64,000 bases of DNA, taken from the NCBI RefSeq assembly GCF_000739615.1, contig NZ_BATP01000030.1:1-64000 (forward strand), in the 5' to 3' direction. Position numbers and translations under genes: made by a program. The notes beneath the pieces are model-generated. The model ran no database searches. It saw nothing but the letters and a program-made list of their open reading frames with translations, and was not told the DNA's origin. Positions within the stretch are counted from its first letter, which is position 1. The number at the start of each line of letters is the position of its first letter. This DNA is from Haloferula sp. BvORR071 (GTDB lineage: Bacteria > Verrucomicrobiota > Verrucomicrobiia > Verrucomicrobiales > Akkermansiaceae). Positions 56,736 to 64,000 of this stretch are shown here, one piece after another.

Positions 56736-58220
56736 CTAAGGGTAGAGATAGGCTGCGGTGATCACTACCTTCTCCTCGTCGCGGCCGGAGACTTGGCGGC
56801 TGCCGATTGTTTGCGGGCTCCCTAGCAGGAACTTGGACGAGGCCTCGACCCGCACTCCGCCCCGGGCCTCTGCCCGATTGTCGAATTTGTAGCCGAGCTG
56901 GACGAAGGAGGGATCATCCAGGATCGGCTCGATCTTGAAGCTCATCTCCTCGCCATCGCGCGTGCCGTAAAGGGCGGCGCTTTCCCCGGATCTCGCGGTC
57001 AGGCCCCAGCCGCCGGATTCGGGATTGCTGGAGAGCCATACATCGTTGCGGATGTAACAACCAATCCCATCAACAAGCAGTTCGAAAAGATCATGATCCA
57101 AGGAGGCCCCGAAGAGGAGGACGCTGTGCGTGCGCGGGTTCATAACCGCAAAGTCGCCCTCACGGTCGAGGCTCATGCCTTTGCCCTTCATCACCGCGCG
57201 GAGATCAATGAACTCGCCCTGCAGCCATCCATCCCATCCACCGGGCAAGGACGGAGCTCCAACCTGTGGAGTAGCGGGTGCTTCTTCGGGGCCGAAGGGG
57301 TCCGGCGCGGCAGCCCCGCCCGCTTTTTCAATCCCTGCACTGGGTCCCGCGAAAAAATCCGGAGCCACATGGTAGATTCGCAGGTTCGGCGAATCGCCCG
57401 CCTTGGAGGCTTCGAACCCCTCCCTTCCAGCTTCAAGCGGCCAGCGCTCGATCCCCTTCTCCGTCTCCCGCCCGCGCGACTCGGAGACCGGGACGCCGTG
57501 GAAGAACTCGCGTGTGATGGTCGCAAATAGCTCCCAGCGTTCCTCGCCTGTGCCATGTGCGGCGATCCGGGTCCGCTCACCGTAGTGCACGGTGAAGCTC
57601 GTCTCCACGGCCCATCGCTCTCCATTCACTTCCCAAGCCCCCTTGAGGGCCGCATCGCCATAGCCGTGATGCCCGGGATCGAGCAGTCTTGCTTCCATCT
57701 CCAATCCCTCGCCCTCCGCAGTGGCCTGCTCCCCGCTCTGAGCTGCGAGTGCCACCGTCCGCAGCTTCTCCGCAGAACCGGTGGAAAGCTCAAAGCGTGC
57801 GCGCAGGGTGACCGGCAGATTGGCGAAGTTCATCAGCTCCCCCGCCATCAGGATGTCCGTCTCCGAGCCGCGGGCGACCAGCATCCCGGAGCGGGCATTC
57901 CATACCAGCCACTTGCCCGGCCACTTGCGGAAGCCGCGGAGGTCTCCGGGCTCAAAGCGTTCAGGCCGTTTATCGAGAATGCCTTCACCATCGTCCGGCA
58001 GCCTCGCACCCATGAAACCCCGTGAGAGATCCCACAGCTCGTCCCCCGGCTGGAAAAAGGCGGACTGGCCCGGCGGCTTCTTCAGCTTGGGAGTATTCCC
58101 CCACGACTCGTGGCTTGGAGCCACGTAGTCCAAGGGCACGCTCCAGGCGGCTGTGATCTCCGCGGCCTTCAGCAGCAGCGGGAAGATGAGCAGCACAAGC
58201 GCGAGGAGCCGGAGCTTCAT
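56736..58220 (-). CDS. Secreted protein of unknown function, paralogue A
   Basis: 494 residues from ATG 58220 (MKLRLLALVLLIFPLLLKAA), a signal peptide start matching that of the paralogue at 62188-63615. Shared blocks include FFQPGDELWDLS, KWPGKWLVWNARSGMLVARG, ELFATI...EFFHGVPVSESR and YHVAPDF. No enzyme or binding motif is recognised. About 170 N-terminal residues are most conserved between the two; the C-terminal parts end in a similar beta strand (KVVITAAYLYP against KVTLVARYK). The upstream open frame to 58355 has no signal peptide and is rejected. Confidence 0.7.
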   Translation of the reverse strand: MKLRLLALVLLIFPLLLKAAEITAAWSVPLDYVAPSHESWGNTPKLKKPPGQSAFFQPGDELWDLSRGFMGARLPDDGEGILDKRPERFEPGDLRGFRKWPGKWLVWNARSGMLVARGSETDILMAGELMNFANLPVTLRARFELSTGSAEKLRTVALAAQSGEQATAEGEGLEMEARLLDPGHHGYGDAALKGAWEVNGERWAVETSFTVHYGERTRIAAHGTGEERWELFATITREFFHGVPVSESRGRETEKGIERWPLEAGREGFEASKAGDSPNLRIYHVAPDFFAGPSAGIEKAGGAAAPDPFGPEEAPATPQVGAPSLPGGWDGWLQGEFIDLRAVMKGKGMSLDREGDFAVMNPRTHSVLLFGASLDHDLFELLVDGIGCYIRNDVWLSSNPESGGWGLTARSGESAALYGTRDGEEMSFKIEPILDDPSFVQLGYKFDNRAEARGGVRVEASSKFLLGSPQTIGSRQVSGRDEEKVVITAAYLYP

Positions 58221-58781
58221 GATCGCATGGTGGCTTTGCCGCGTTTTCCGTTCAAGCCGCGCTTTTGCGAGGCGCTCCCTGCATTTCGAATGTCCCGACG
58301 GAGGGTGTGAAACAGGGTCCGGGTTGCCAAAGCAGGAGCTTAGGCCGTGGAACAAGCGCGGAAATCATCCCAGTGGAAGGAGCTTGTGGCCGTGGTCGGG
58401 CGCGCCGTTCAGCGTGGACCAATCATACGCAACGCCTTTGGCGTAGATGGATTCTCTTGGCCGTTACCCGGGGTAGCTCGTTCCTCGCACCCCCCCGGGC
58501 TTTGTTAGGTAGTTCCGTTGGGACAAAGAGAGTCCACTCCGAGAAGGTCCCAGCTACGTAAAATCCCGCATGAGGCGGCAGGTGACGATTCCTTACGCCA
58601 ACAATAAAACGCGGAATCGAGTTGTTAGACAGATTTAGACTAAACCCTTTTGGTTCGGCGGCAGTATAGAGGCCGACCCGGGTGGACAGCGTCCACCGAT
58701 AAACCCTCGCGGTCTGATTCCGGGCATTTTGCAGTCCGGTCTCGACCGAAAACCTCGACCTCGACAAACCCCGAAAAACCC
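58221..58781. other. Divergent intergenic region with repeat-like tract, no gene
   Basis: This 560-bp region separates paralogue A from the lectin/PA14 gene. Its middle (58431-58560) contains a run of small palindromes described separately. An AT-rich stretch at about 58605-58660 (GTTGTTAGACAGATTTAGAC) may hold the promoter of the plus-strand gene, but no clear -10/-35 pair is seen. Open frames here overlap on both strands and show no recognisable protein features. Confidence 0.5.
58431..58560. repeat. Tract of short palindromes, degenerate dispersed repeat
   Basis: CGCCTTTGGCG, CCCGGGG...CCCCCCCGGG and GTTCCGTTGGGAC-type short palindromes follow each other in this tract. The arrangement resembles dispersed hairpin repeats I recall from other Verrucomicrobia, and the style matches the TTT-centred hairpin at 23949-23965. 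It codes for nothing convincing. Confidence 0.35.
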
Positions 58782-61700
58782 ATGCGACACTTCCGCTCCC
58801 GGATGGTGCCATCGCCGCGTACTGCGCTGGCGGCACTGACCTTTCTAACCGCGTCGGCCCATGCCGGCACCTACAGCAATGATTTCAGCTCGGATCCCTT
58901 CTCGGCGGCCCTCCCGGCCAGCCAGAAGCTGACCGTCTTCTCGAACCAGGCGGCCGCCAGCCCGGACCGGCCGAGCTGGGTAGCCACCAATGGCAATCCC
59001 GGCGGCTACCTGAAGCTCACCGATGCGATCGGCAGCATCCGCTCGACCATCGTCTTCCCGGACTTTGAGCCCGGTTTCCCGGTCGCTGGCTTCCACTTCG
59101 CCATCGACTGCCGGATCGGCGGCGGCGGCGCGGCCCCCGCGGACGGCTTCAGCATCAACTTCGCCCGCGCGACCGACCCGGTCATCACCACGGGCACGCC
59201 CTATGCCGGCACGAACAATGTCGGCCACACCGAGGCAGACCGGCATGAGGAAGGCACCGCCAGCGGCTTGGGCATCGGCTTCGACGCCTACAACAGCGGC
59301 GGCGAGGACGTGATCGGCATCAGCGTGCGGGTGGACAACAACTTGCTCATCCAAGTCCCGGCGACGACCCTCAACGGTCTGGTCACCGATGCCACCTCGC
59401 TCCAGACCGGCCCGCTGATCACCGGCACCGCCGCGGAACGTGTGGCCGCGCTCGGCTGGGCCCGCTTCGAGGCCAATCTGGACCCCGTCACCGGCAAGCT
59501 CGACGTCTTCTGGAAGGGCACCAAGGTCATCGATGGGCTTGAAACCAATTTCTCTCCCAGCCCCGGCCGCCTCGTCTTCGGCGCCCGCACCGGCGGCCAG
59601 AACCAGGTCCACCACTTCGATAACGTCGAACTCCAGACCTTTCCGGTAGAGAAGGCCGCTGTCACCTCGTCCCGGGTGGGCCATGACGGCTACTTCTTCG
59701 AGATCACAGACTACAACACCACCTCGGTGGTCACGACTTCGGACATCGACTTCCTGCTGATCAACGGCGAGGAAGTCTCGCCGACCCAAGTGAGCAAGAC
59801 TGGCGCCGTCACAACGGTGAAGTATGTGCCGCCGACGCCGCTCGCGCCCCACGCCTCCATCCCCTTCACGATCGAGGCCTCGGACCAGAACGCGAATCCG
59901 GTGACCCTGAATGGCACCTTGGTCACGCCGGTCTTCCCGCAGACCTTCTTCATCACGGACACGCCTACCCTCAACCAGTGGAACGTCCGCCAGCTCCGCG
60001 GCGGCACGGTATCGGGCAATCCCGTGATTAATAGCGCCCTCGCCATCGCGACGACTCCCCCGGGGACCGTCACGAATGTGACCGCACCCTACTTCAACTA
60101 CTCCGACGACGCGAGCTTCGGTGCCCGCGGCTTCTTCAAGCGCGACGCGCTGATCCCGGCCAACGTCGCGGGGAACGAAGACAACATCGTCACCCTCGGC
60201 AAAACCAAGATCCAGATCACCCAGCCAGGCGACTACACCTTCTGGGTGCAGAGCGACGATGGCTTCGCACTGCGCATCAATGGCCAGACCTTCAGCAAGG
60301 TCGCCGGGAACGGTCTCATCGATCCCTCGGATTCTTCCACCATCGCCTTCTTCAATGGCACCGGGAACTCGAACACCCGTGGCGTGGTGAGCCTTGCCGC
60401 CGGAGAGTATGTCCTCGATTTCCTCTGGTTTGAAGGCACCAGCGACTCCTACGCGGAAGTCGCTTGGGCTCCCGGCGATCAAGCCGCGGATCCCGCCACC
60501 GGCAAGTGGTCGCTCGTCGGCGGTGCCGGCGATACGCCCTACTTCCCTGCTGCGCCGCTCGCCGCTCCGGCGACCGTTCCGAACGCCTGGGCAGTCCGCA
60601 ACTACTACAATGCGGGTACCGTGGCGAGCCTCCGCGCAGCCTTCACCCTGATCGCAAGTCCGGGTGCCGCCAGCGTCACCGATGCCACCCCCCCGATCGT
60701 CAACTTCCGCGATCCGCAGAATGCTGGTGCCGATGGCATCTTCCGCAATAACATCCCCTTCCCGATGGAAGCGTCGGTGCCCGGAGTGGATGACAACCAG
60801 TTCGTCACCGTCGCACGCTACGAGTTCACGGCTCCGGCAGCAGGTGATTACAGCTTCGGCGTCACCGCGGACGATGGCGTGGCCTTCCGCATGCTCGGCG
60901 GCCCCTACCTGATCAATGGTGCCGGCCCAACGAACCTCAACAGCGGAATCGATCCCCTCGACAGCACCGCCTTCCTGAACTCCGGCGCCAGCGGCGAAAC
61001 CAGCTTCGGCGTTTACCGGATCGCTGCCCCCGGCACCTACACCATCGAGGTCGTCCAAGTCGAGCAAACCGGCGGTGCCTCGATGGAAGTGGTATGGACC
61101 CAAGGGAACTTCGTGACCGTCAACTCCACCTCATCCTGGAAGCTGCTCGGCAATGCAGCCGATCCTTCCGTGCCGGTGGCCGCGCCGATCCTGCCTGTGA
61201 ACCTGTTCGATCCGCTGGGTCTGGCACCCGCGAATAACTGGGCAGTCCGCTTCTACTACTCGCCGACCACGATCGCCAGCCTCACGGCAGCGATCACGGC
61301 GATCCAGACTCCCTCGACGCCCTTCCAGTCGGGCACCACGCCTGCGCTGAACTACCGCAATTTCGTGGCGGCCGGACAGACTGAGGGGACCTGGGTGAGT
61401 GGTATCTTCTACGCCACTAGTACTACGGTCGCCTATCAGACTCCGCCGGAGACCCAGTTCATCGGTGCTCCCGGACTGGTCGACAACGCCGCTGCCATCG
61501 CCACCTCGCGGATCGTGATTCCGACCACCGGGCTCTACACCTTCGGGGTCAACTCGGATGACAGCTTCGCCCTGAGGATCCTGAATGCGCCGACCGGCTT
61601 CATCAAGACCAACGGCAATGCCACCATCGACTCCGCGCAGACCAACACGGTCTACCGCTTGACCGGCACTTCCAACGCCCGCTCGGTGATCAACCTGCCG

Positions 61701-62102
61701 GCTGGCCAGTATGACCTGGAGTTCGCCTACTATGAAGGCACGGGCAATGCCCAGTTCGAGCTCTACGCCGTCGCCGGGGATGTGACGAACGATGCGGATA
61801 CCACCAACTGGCGCCTCATCGGTGGCACCGGCGGCCTGGCCCTGGTGGCCCAGCCCTCCGACACGCCTCCGACCATCGGTACCGTCGGAATGAACGCCCA
61901 GACCGGAGCCTTCAGCTTCTCTTGGAACTCCCAGGCAGGCGCGACCTACAAGATCCAGTACTCGGCCAACCTGAGCGCTTGGTTCGACTTGGAAGCCGCT
62001 TACCCCGGCCAAGCGGGCACCACCACCTACAGCGGCAACATCTCCGCCCTCACCCAGACGCCGGACAAGCAGAAGATCTTCTTCCGCCTCTCGCAGAACT
62101 GA
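58782..62102 (+). CDS. Large secreted lectin-like and triple PA14-like protein
   Basis: 1106 residues from ATG 58782. A signal peptide (about 1-28, ending SAHA) leads to an L-type lectin/LamG-like domain (about 30-300; DGFSINFARATDP). An Ig-like linker and three PA14-like repeats follow, at roughly 390-600, 601-810 and 816-1020, each with the pattern Y.F.V.SDDGFALRI or near it. The C-terminus (about 1033-1106) resembles the end of other secreted verrucomicrobial proteins. Likely binds carbohydrate outside the cell. A strong terminator follows. The upstream in-frame extension to 58650 has no start-site support. Confidence 0.8.
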   Translation: MRHFRSRMVPSPRTALAALTFLTASAHAGTYSNDFSSDPFSAALPASQKLTVFSNQAAASPDRPSWVATNGNPGGYLKLTDAIGSIRSTIVFPDFEPGFPVAGFHFAIDCRIGGGGAAPADGFSINFARATDPVITTGTPYAGTNNVGHTEADRHEEGTASGLGIGFDAYNSGGEDVIGISVRVDNNLLIQVPATTLNGLVTDATSLQTGPLITGTAAERVAALGWARFEANLDPVTGKLDVFWKGTKVIDGLETNFSPSPGRLVFGARTGGQNQVHHFDNVELQTFPVEKAAVTSSRVGHDGYFFEITDYNTTSVVTTSDIDFLLINGEEVSPTQVSKTGAVTTVKYVPPTPLAPHASIPFTIEASDQNANPVTLNGTLVTPVFPQTFFITDTPTLNQWNVRQLRGGTVSGNPVINSALAIATTPPGTVTNVTAPYFNYSDDASFGARGFFKRDALIPANVAGNEDNIVTLGKTKIQITQPGDYTFWVQSDDGFALRINGQTFSKVAGNGLIDPSDSSTIAFFNGTGNSNTRGVVSLAAGEYVLDFLWFEGTSDSYAEVAWAPGDQAADPATGKWSLVGGAGDTPYFPAAPLAAPATVPNAWAVRNYYNAGTVASLRAAFTLIASPGAASVTDATPPIVNFRDPQNAGADGIFRNNIPFPMEASVPGVDDNQFVTVARYEFTAPAAGDYSFGVTADDGVAFRMLGGPYLINGAGPTNLNSGIDPLDSTAFLNSGASGETSFGVYRIAAPGTYTIEVVQVEQTGGASMEVVWTQGNFVTVNSTSSWKLLGNAADPSVPVAAPILPVNLFDPLGLAPANNWAVRFYYSPTTIASLTAAITAIQTPSTPFQSGTTPALNYRNFVAAGQTEGTWVSGIFYATSTTVAYQTPPETQFIGAPGLVDNAAAIATSRIVIPTTGLYTFGVNSDDSFALRILNAPTGFIKTNGNATIDSAQTNTVYRLTGTSNARSVINLPAGQYDLEFAYYEGTGNAQFELYAVAGDVTNDADTTNWRLIGGTGGLALVAQPSDTPPTIGTVGMNAQTGAFSFSWNSQAGATYKIQYSANLSAWFDLEAAYPGQAGTTTYSGNISALTQTPDKQKIFFRLSQN

Positions 62103-62132
62103 GCTGAAGCGCTAGAGACCAAGTTCCCATAC

Positions 62133-62172
62133 ATCCCCGATCCGCCGAAGCGCGCGGGTCGGGGATTTTTTT
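62133..62172 (+). terminator. Rho-independent terminator
   Basis: A GC-rich stem begins with ATCCCCGA (62133-62140) and ends with TCGGGGAT (about 62159-62166), followed by seven T residues (62166-62172). It lies 30 bp after the stop of the lectin/PA14 gene. It also sits just before the end of the convergent paralogue B. Confidence 0.85.
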
Positions 62173-62187
62173 GCCGCACCTCGCCCT

Positions 62188-63615
62188 TCACCGATGCTCC
62201 TTCTCTTTTTCCTCTTGGGTCTTGTATCGGGCCACCAGCGTTACCTTTTGCTCCTCCTTTCCCGGCAGCACCAAGCCGGCGATTGGCAGCGGCTGGTCCC
62301 GTAACAAGCTAGCGGTGGATTCCAAACGCTGGAACTTGCCGGGGCTCATCTCGATATCGCTGCGAAAGCGGAGGTCCACGATGAAATCGCCACTCCCGAT
62401 GGTCGGCTCGATCTCGAAGACACGCTCCTCTTCCCCCCGCGAGCTCATCAGGGTAGCCTTCTCTCCCGAGCGGCTTACCACCCCACAGCTCTCGCCTCCG
62501 CTGGCGCTAGCTTCGATCCAAAGGACGACGGGCAGATAGTGGCAGCCACCATCAACGAGGACTTGGAGAAGCTTCCAATCCTCCAGATTCGTTGCCGTGA
62601 ACAATCTACCGCTCGAAGTCTGGAACCCGGCAAATGCACCTGGTTCGCTGAGCTTGAACCCCTTTTCGCGCAAGGGATTACGGGCATCCACCACCGGTTC
62701 CTTCGCCCATCTGTCAAAGAATGCTGGCACTTCAGTCGTAGGAAGCTTCCCACGATCCGCACCAAGGCGCTCCAACCAGTCCGGTGCCAAGTGGTACATC
62801 CCCACCACTAACCCGTTTTCATTCAGCTCGGGCGGATCTCCTCCCGCGGGCCGCGGCCAGATAGCGAGAGCCCCGGCACTTTCCTGCCACCGGCTGCTGG
62901 CCACGGGCACGCCGTGCAGGTACTCTACCGTAGGAGTGGCGAATAGCTCCCAACTGCCCGTCGCGTCCGTATGACGGGCAATCCGCACACGCTCGCCATC
63001 CCGCACGGTAAAGGCGCAATTGAGAGTCCAATTCGTTTCGCCCGCCGACCATTTCAGCGCCAGCCGTTCATCCACGTAATCGGAATCCCCGATGGTTCCC
63101 TCCACTACCATTTCCGAATGATTGGAGATCATCGAGCCCTTCTCTCCGCTCCGCGATGCGAGGGAAGCGCTGGCAGTCTTGCCATCCGCTCCGTTCACCA
63201 TCTCCACCTTGGTGCGCAGCAGCTTCGGCAAATACCTCGCCTCGACGATCATATCGATCATGCCGAGATCCGGCTTCTCGCCACGCGCGACGATCATCCC
63301 TGAACGCGCATTCCATACCACCCACTGTCCCGGCCACTTCTCAGGCTCGGCGGGTTCGGCGTCAAAAGGCTCGGCATTGATATAACCCAGCGATGATCCC
63401 TTGATCACACCCGAGAGATCCCACAGCTCGTCGCCGGGCCGGAAGAAGGGGGAGGCCGAGGGAGGTTTGTCGAGCTTGCGGACCCCCTCAGTCTCATTGG
63501 GACTGATGCCAAAGGCCTGAATCGGCAGCTGCCAGCCTGCCGTCATCGCGGCGTGTACGAGAGCGCCCGGCAGGAGGAGCAGCGGCACGAGGAGGCTTGG
63601 GACGCGGAGCTTCAT
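62188..63615 (-). CDS. Secreted protein of unknown function, paralogue B
   Basis: 475 residues from ATG 63615; ATG 63630 adds five residues. A signal peptide ends near LVHAA. It shares with paralogue A (56736-58220) the blocks FFRPGDELWDLS, KWPGQWVVWNARSGMIVARG, SWELFAT...EYLHGVPVAS and YHLAPDWL, but is about 20 residues shorter and the middle diverges. No known family was recognised. It is convergent with the lectin/PA14 gene and lies 63 bp before the M29 peptidase end on the same strand. Confidence 0.7.
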   Translation of the reverse strand: MKLRVPSLLVPLLLLPGALVHAAMTAGWQLPIQAFGISPNETEGVRKLDKPPSASPFFRPGDELWDLSGVIKGSSLGYINAEPFDAEPAEPEKWPGQWVVWNARSGMIVARGEKPDLGMIDMIVEARYLPKLLRTKVEMVNGADGKTASASLASRSGEKGSMISNHSEMVVEGTIGDSDYVDERLALKWSAGETNWTLNCAFTVRDGERVRIARHTDATGSWELFATPTVEYLHGVPVASSRWQESAGALAIWPRPAGGDPPELNENGLVVGMYHLAPDWLERLGADRGKLPTTEVPAFFDRWAKEPVVDARNPLREKGFKLSEPGAFAGFQTSSGRLFTATNLEDWKLLQVLVDGGCHYLPVVLWIEASASGGESCGVVSRSGEKATLMSSRGEEERVFEIEPTIGSGDFIVDLRFRSDIEMSPGKFQRLESTASLLRDQPLPIAGLVLPGKEEQKVTLVARYKTQEEKEKEHR

Positions 63616-63678
63616 GCTCCCATCCTTCAACAGCCGTCAGCGTGAAGCAAGCAGCGGCTCGAGGCCCCGTCCTGGTCT

Positions 63679-64000
63679 TCAGCCGTTCAGCTTGGCCAAC
63701 GACTTCGGCAGGAAGACGCCGTCCTTGCGGATCACCTTGCCGTCGAACTTGATCTCGCCGCCGCCGTAGTCCTTGCGCTGGATGCAGACCATGTCCCAGT
63801 GGACCTGCGAGCGGTTGCCATTGTCGGCTTCCTCGTAGGCTTGGCCGGGGGTGAAGTGGAAGGAGCCGCCGATCTTCTCGTCGAAGAGGATGTCGCGCAT
63901 CGGATGCTTGATCGCGGCATTGTAGCCCAGTGCGAACTCACCGATGTAGCGGGCGCCCGGATCGCTATCCAGGATCTTGTTGATCTCCTTGGTCTTGCCC
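63679..64000 (-). CDS. M29-family aminopeptidase, C-terminal part
   Basis: The 106 visible C-terminal codons contain [40 protein letters not shown] and RSQVHWDMV. In M29 metallo-aminopeptidases (AmpS/PepS, aminopeptidase T) the Glu, His and Asp of these blocks bind the two metal ions. The start lies beyond the window. Cytoplasmic peptide turnover is the expected role. Confidence 0.8.
   Translation of the reverse strand, partial: GKTKEINKILDSDPGARYIGEFALGYNAAIKHPMRDILFDEKIGGSFHFTPGQAYEEADNGNRSQVHWDMVCIQRKDYGGGEIKFDGKVIRKDGVFLPKSLAKLNG

Noticed and set aside
58423..58836. 137-codon minus-strand frame upstream of the lectin/PA14 gene
   Set aside because: It crosses the palindromic tract and the start of a well-supported plus-strand gene, and has no protein features.
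58845..61103. 752-codon open frame antisense to the lectin/PA14 gene
   Set aside because: It arises from third-position GC in the sense gene; the sense frame has a signal peptide and repeated PA14-like motifs.

Overview
The window is high-GC, gene-dense bacterial DNA that looks like a member of the Verrucomicrobiota, probably near Luteolibacter or Haloferula (inference from gene families; no rRNA gene is present). The pointers are families typical of Planctomycetes and Verrucomicrobia: a PVC-type haem/dehydrogenase fusion protein, a PSD1-DUF1549/DUF1553 cytochrome next to a DUF1501 Tat protein, a PEP-CTERM protein, a giant delta-60 repeat protein, a GHL10 glycosidase and large secreted lectin/PA14 proteins. 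I found no tRNA, rRNA, CRISPR array, transposase, integrase or phage gene.

Layout. 1-6.7 kb: a DoxX membrane protein divergent from a MarR regulator with twin operator-like sites; the PVC haem protein; rsgA; then a rhodanese lipoprotein, an SGNH hydrolase and a small membrane protein. 6.8-11.8 kb: the PSD1 cytochrome/DUF1501 pair. 11.8-18 kb: acetate permease actP with its DUF485 partner, a class II-like histone deacetylase, argD-argF with an ATGA overlap, and an EamA exporter. 18.3-26.6 kb: lepB, a squalene/phytoene synthase, two small exported proteins, a cytochrome c/beta-propeller dehydrogenase pair, punA, twin bPH2 membrane proteins and a PEP-CTERM protein. 26.7-34.3 kb: one giant delta-60/choice-of-anchor-D protein, broken by two +1 shifts. 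34.4-42.6 kb: a panE-like reductase, an esterase, tilS, a GlsB/YeaQ protein, serS, a membrane-anchored Ser/Thr kinase, a glucoamylase-like protein and a PurA-like nucleic-acid-binding protein.

42.7-52.1 kb is one long minus-strand nitrogen locus: urtB-urtC-urtD-urtE, a 93-aa His-rich membrane protein, ureA-ureB, ureC, a 162-aa membrane protein, ureE-ureF-ureG. It joins a urea ABC importer to urease and its nickel chaperones, but urtA (the binding protein) and ureD (an accessory protein) are not in it. 52.3-64 kb: a short alpha-glucan phosphorylase lacking the usual PLP lysine, a CDGSH iron-sulfur protein, a GHL10 glycosidase, two paralogous secreted proteins of unknown function on either side of a lectin/triple-PA14 protein, and the end of an M29 aminopeptidase.

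Intergenic DNA carries several imperfect inverted repeats of unrelated sequence (14777-14896, 24810-24911, 56600-56704, and a short hairpin type at 37675 and 54006). They resemble dispersed palindromic elements and may serve as terminators. The most interesting leads are the ureD/urtA-less urea locus with two embedded unknown membrane proteins, the paralogue/lectin locus at 56.7-63.6 kb, the lysine-less phosphorylase, and the G-tract frameshift in the giant protein.
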